From Mucilaginibacter straminoryzae (GTDB lineage Bacteria; Bacteroidota; Bacteroidia; Sphingobacteriales; Sphingobacteriaceae), in assembly GCF_022953055.1 (NCBI RefSeq), contig NZ_JALJEJ010000001.1, positions 248,001-312,000 on the forward strand: a stretch of 64,000 nt of DNA, in the 5' to 3' direction. The translations under genes and the position numbers were made by a program. Below the pieces are notes generated by a model that was given only the letters and a program-made list of their open reading frames with translations, made no database searches and was not told the DNA's origin. Shown piece by piece: positions 63,001-64,000 of this stretch. Within the stretch, counting starts at the first letter, position 1. Every line of letters starts with the position of its first letter.

Positions 63001-63382
63001 GCAATTTCAGCATAGGCCGGGGATTTTTACACACATTAAGAAGAACGGCGAGCAGATACAGGTAGAAATTGTCAGTAGTTCTATTAATTACCAGGGAAGG
63101 TCGGCACGCCTGGCATTGATGCTGGATGTGACGGAACGTAACCGCCACCTGGCAGAGATTGAAGCACAGAACAGAAGGCTTCGCGATATCTCCTGGTTGC
63201 AGTCGCACGTTATCCGGGCGCCTTTGTCGCGGTTGATGGGTTTGGTTAATCTTTTAGAGCATACCGGTGTCGATGAAGATGAGTACCACGAAGTGATCAG
63301 CTATATTCGTTTGTCTGCCAACGAATTGGATCGGGTGATTCACGATATTACCTCGAGCGCAGCAGGAAACTCTGCCGGTTGA
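60053..63382 (+). CDS. Multi-PAS/GAF sensor ending in a bare DHp domain
   Basis: 1109 residues, no membrane helix. About seven PAS domains (roughly 10-125, 140-260, 270-380, 385-485, 665-785, 790-900, 915-1030) flank one GAF domain (about 500-655). The end is a HisKA-like helical hairpin with His1052 (SHVIRAPLSRL, where kinases have SHELRTPL), and the protein stops 57 residues later without a HATPase domain. It could be a phospho-accepting partner of another kinase or a dimerising sensor. The next gene starts 98 bp on and is secreted, so the ATPase part is not merely frameshifted away. Confidence 0.88.
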   Translation: MTDTLLSDHLLQVLYDSMTDTAICLLDENGLIADWNQGAERLYQAGADSALGKSGAELFKNIDFQQALSIAFSTGRFEQEWTLAVGNGRKALVMIQPVYTDGQLRGYSLLCRSLFYEKKFGNFSSVTSGQLHTDSLFQQLIEHSYSGISLLDADLNMVYRSPSAARITGFTDNARAEASINEMIHPADQAEVKGLLEELLHSPGSSRTCFFRTRHFQGHFIELECVFTNLLEVQGINAIVLNFHDVTKSRASEAHLEAMMHELSAYKYALDEAAIVAVTDQTGRITHVNDYFCRISGYTREELLGQDHRIINSGYHEKEVIRELWRTIAAGKIWYGELCNRAKDGHFYWVATTIVPFLNQQGKPYRYMAIRFDITAAKHADEELRRKSEQISDLLEGISDGFLALDDQLRYTYVNAQVCKMLGLKAEQLLGRYVWDLFPDAVGSKTYDAIMKAHRERVPVINEDYYPPLDLWQENRIYPGNNGLSIFISDISLRKRVEMEKALLSEISLIFNHQDSMAASLSQALQRLIDFSGARLGEAWLISSEPDQLFLIANATTDEKVGRVFQIDKQERTMPVGKGLPGATFAKGKPEYWEDLPHHPEFIRKAAAAEAGIHAAIGIPLQNVGERLGVILLGFDATHPSQLSEQFLIQLREYMGAEVRRKQLKRELQQIFESVPDVICTIGEDRRYKRVNKAMCDIFGYTEAELLNKRIDDLIHPDEVEDSRKRTVYFRKAKLETMYFENRYLTKSGKVLHLAWTVRKATEKGVLFCVAKDITEKKELEQLLQKASELARIGTWEVNLETGGVFWSTVMIEILEVPPDFKPKSGDRVLFCTGEHLRQLDEGLDNVKTRKQPFDLELEITTYKGQQKWIRMLGQGEYQRDKCIRIYGSLQDIDARKRAQLELMEKAEQLAISGERYSELFHMSPLPMWVFDLETLAFLDVNEAALLHYGYTREELMSMTIRDIRPADELPRLHAVIKDAHRRQFQHRPGIFTHIKKNGEQIQVEIVSSSINYQGRSARLALMLDVTERNRHLAEIEAQNRRLRDISWLQSHVIRAPLSRLMGLVNLLEHTGVDEDEYHEVISYIRLSANELDRVIHDITSSAAGNSAG

Positions 63383-63480
63383 TCGGAAGGCCAGGTAGTC
63401 CCTTGTGTAAAAATTAAATGACCGCCTTAAATCCCGCGGCCCCGTGCTTAACTTGCGCCCTCAATATTACTACAATCTAC

Positions 63481-64000
63481 ATGAAGGGTTTTTTCTTTTT
63501 TCTTTGTTTCATTTCTTTTTCTGCTTTCTGCCTGGCACAGCAAGCCTATCCGGCTGCCGCTCCACTTCCCAAAAAGAATATTTCCATCTTTGGTAGAGGA
63601 CTATACCCCGGCGATGATGCCACGTATGAGTTGCTGAAGAAGAGTGGTTTTAAAACGTTGCTGCTCTCCAGTTTTTATATTCATGCAGACGGTGATCTTT
63701 ACTCGGGCGATTCCCACCTGCCGATCATCCACAATGGCAAATGGGTAGGTGATTCTGCTTATGTAGTGCGCGTTAAGAATCTGAAAAAGCATTCTTCCAT
63801 TTCGCGCATTGAGATATTGTTAGAAGGCCGGTGGTATGGGCAGCCACCTAATACGTTCGATTTCATCCGCGATTGGTACGATCCTTCTAAAACAGTACCC
63901 GGCATTGTAACCGGTATTGGCGAACAAAGCACTTTATTCAATATCTGTAAGGTATTGAAGGAGGTATTGGGTGCCGATGCGTTTTGTATTGATGATGAAT
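63481..64000 (+). CDS. Secreted protein, N-terminal part (3' end outside window)
   Basis: 173 codons are visible from ATG 63481. A signal peptide (about 1-19, ending CLAQQ) precedes a domain with ISIFGRGLYPGDDATYELLKKSG, TLLLSSFYIHADGDLYSGD and near the window edge ADAFCIDDE, which looks like strands of a TIM barrel with an acidic motif as in GH18-like hydrolases. The family cannot be named with confidence from this part. Confidence 0.65.
   Translation, partial: MKGFFFFLCFISFSAFCLAQQAYPAAAPLPKKNISIFGRGLYPGDDATYELLKKSGFKTLLLSSFYIHADGDLYSGDSHLPIIHNGKWVGDSAYVVRVKNLKKHSSISRIEILLEGRWYGQPPNTFDFIRDWYDPSKTVPGIVTGIGEQSTLFNICKVLKEVLGADAFCIDDE

Overview
The window looks like the chromosome of a Bacteroidota bacterium, most likely family Sphingobacteriaceae (Mucilaginibacter/Pedobacter-like). 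The grounds are promoters of the Bacteroidota type (TAnnTTTG -7 box), little use of Shine-Dalgarno sequences, and families typical of that phylum (DUF4199, DUF6515, DUF3943, DUF4157, Bacteroidota-type RNase G, glycoside hydrolases). Genus is an inference; no rRNA or tRNA gene was seen.

Layout. (1) 1-4.1 kb, housekeeping: the 5' part of mutY on the minus strand, then HU, an anchored TPR protein, a 29-residue AURKAIP1/COX24-like basic protein, and rng. (2) 4.1-12.5 kb: a DUF4199 membrane protein with a membrane-tethered LuxR-type regulator, a Gly/Tyr-rich DUF6515 protein, a secreted GH51 arabinofuranosidase, two OmpA-type lipoproteins and two unrecognised envelope proteins. (3) 12.6-36.0 kb: a complete-looking extracellular contractile injection system (eCIS; Afp/PVC/MAC-like). 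It has a DUF4157 cargo-type protein, a cap/terminator (DUF4255), sheath, two inner-tube proteins, DUF5908, LysM hub, VgrG-like spike, PAAR tip, gp25, two large baseplate proteins, a candidate fibre, a repeat-built tape-measure protein and an AAA+ ATPase. Divergent from it is a two-gene unit with a membrane-anchored, apparently catalytically dead GH18-like protein and a methyltransferase. (4) 36.0-38.4 kb: secreted GH43 and GH5-like glycosidases. (5) 38.4-59.8 kb: a dense stress block with five universal stress proteins, LOG, an orphan PAS histidine kinase, a beta-CASP metallo-hydrolase, Hsp20, PEP synthase, an Mla-type lipid transporter, HdeD, SDR, YceI, a PNPOx-like flavoprotein and a P-type cation ATPase. 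(6) 60.0-64 kb: a seven-PAS/GAF sensor ending in a bare dimerisation/phosphoacceptor domain, and the start of a secreted protein.

The strongest non-gene signal is regulatory. Across region 5 a Crp/Fnr-type palindrome (TGA-N6-TCA) stands at the same distance from a -7 box: the centre is 33.5 bp upstream of the TTTG in front of six plus-strand genes. Degenerate versions occur at the mirrored distance for up to four minus-strand genes. This ties most of the stress block into one regulon controlled by a regulator not encoded in the window, plausibly a low-oxygen or energy-stress response. The eCIS operon has its own ordinary Bacteroidota promoter and no such site.
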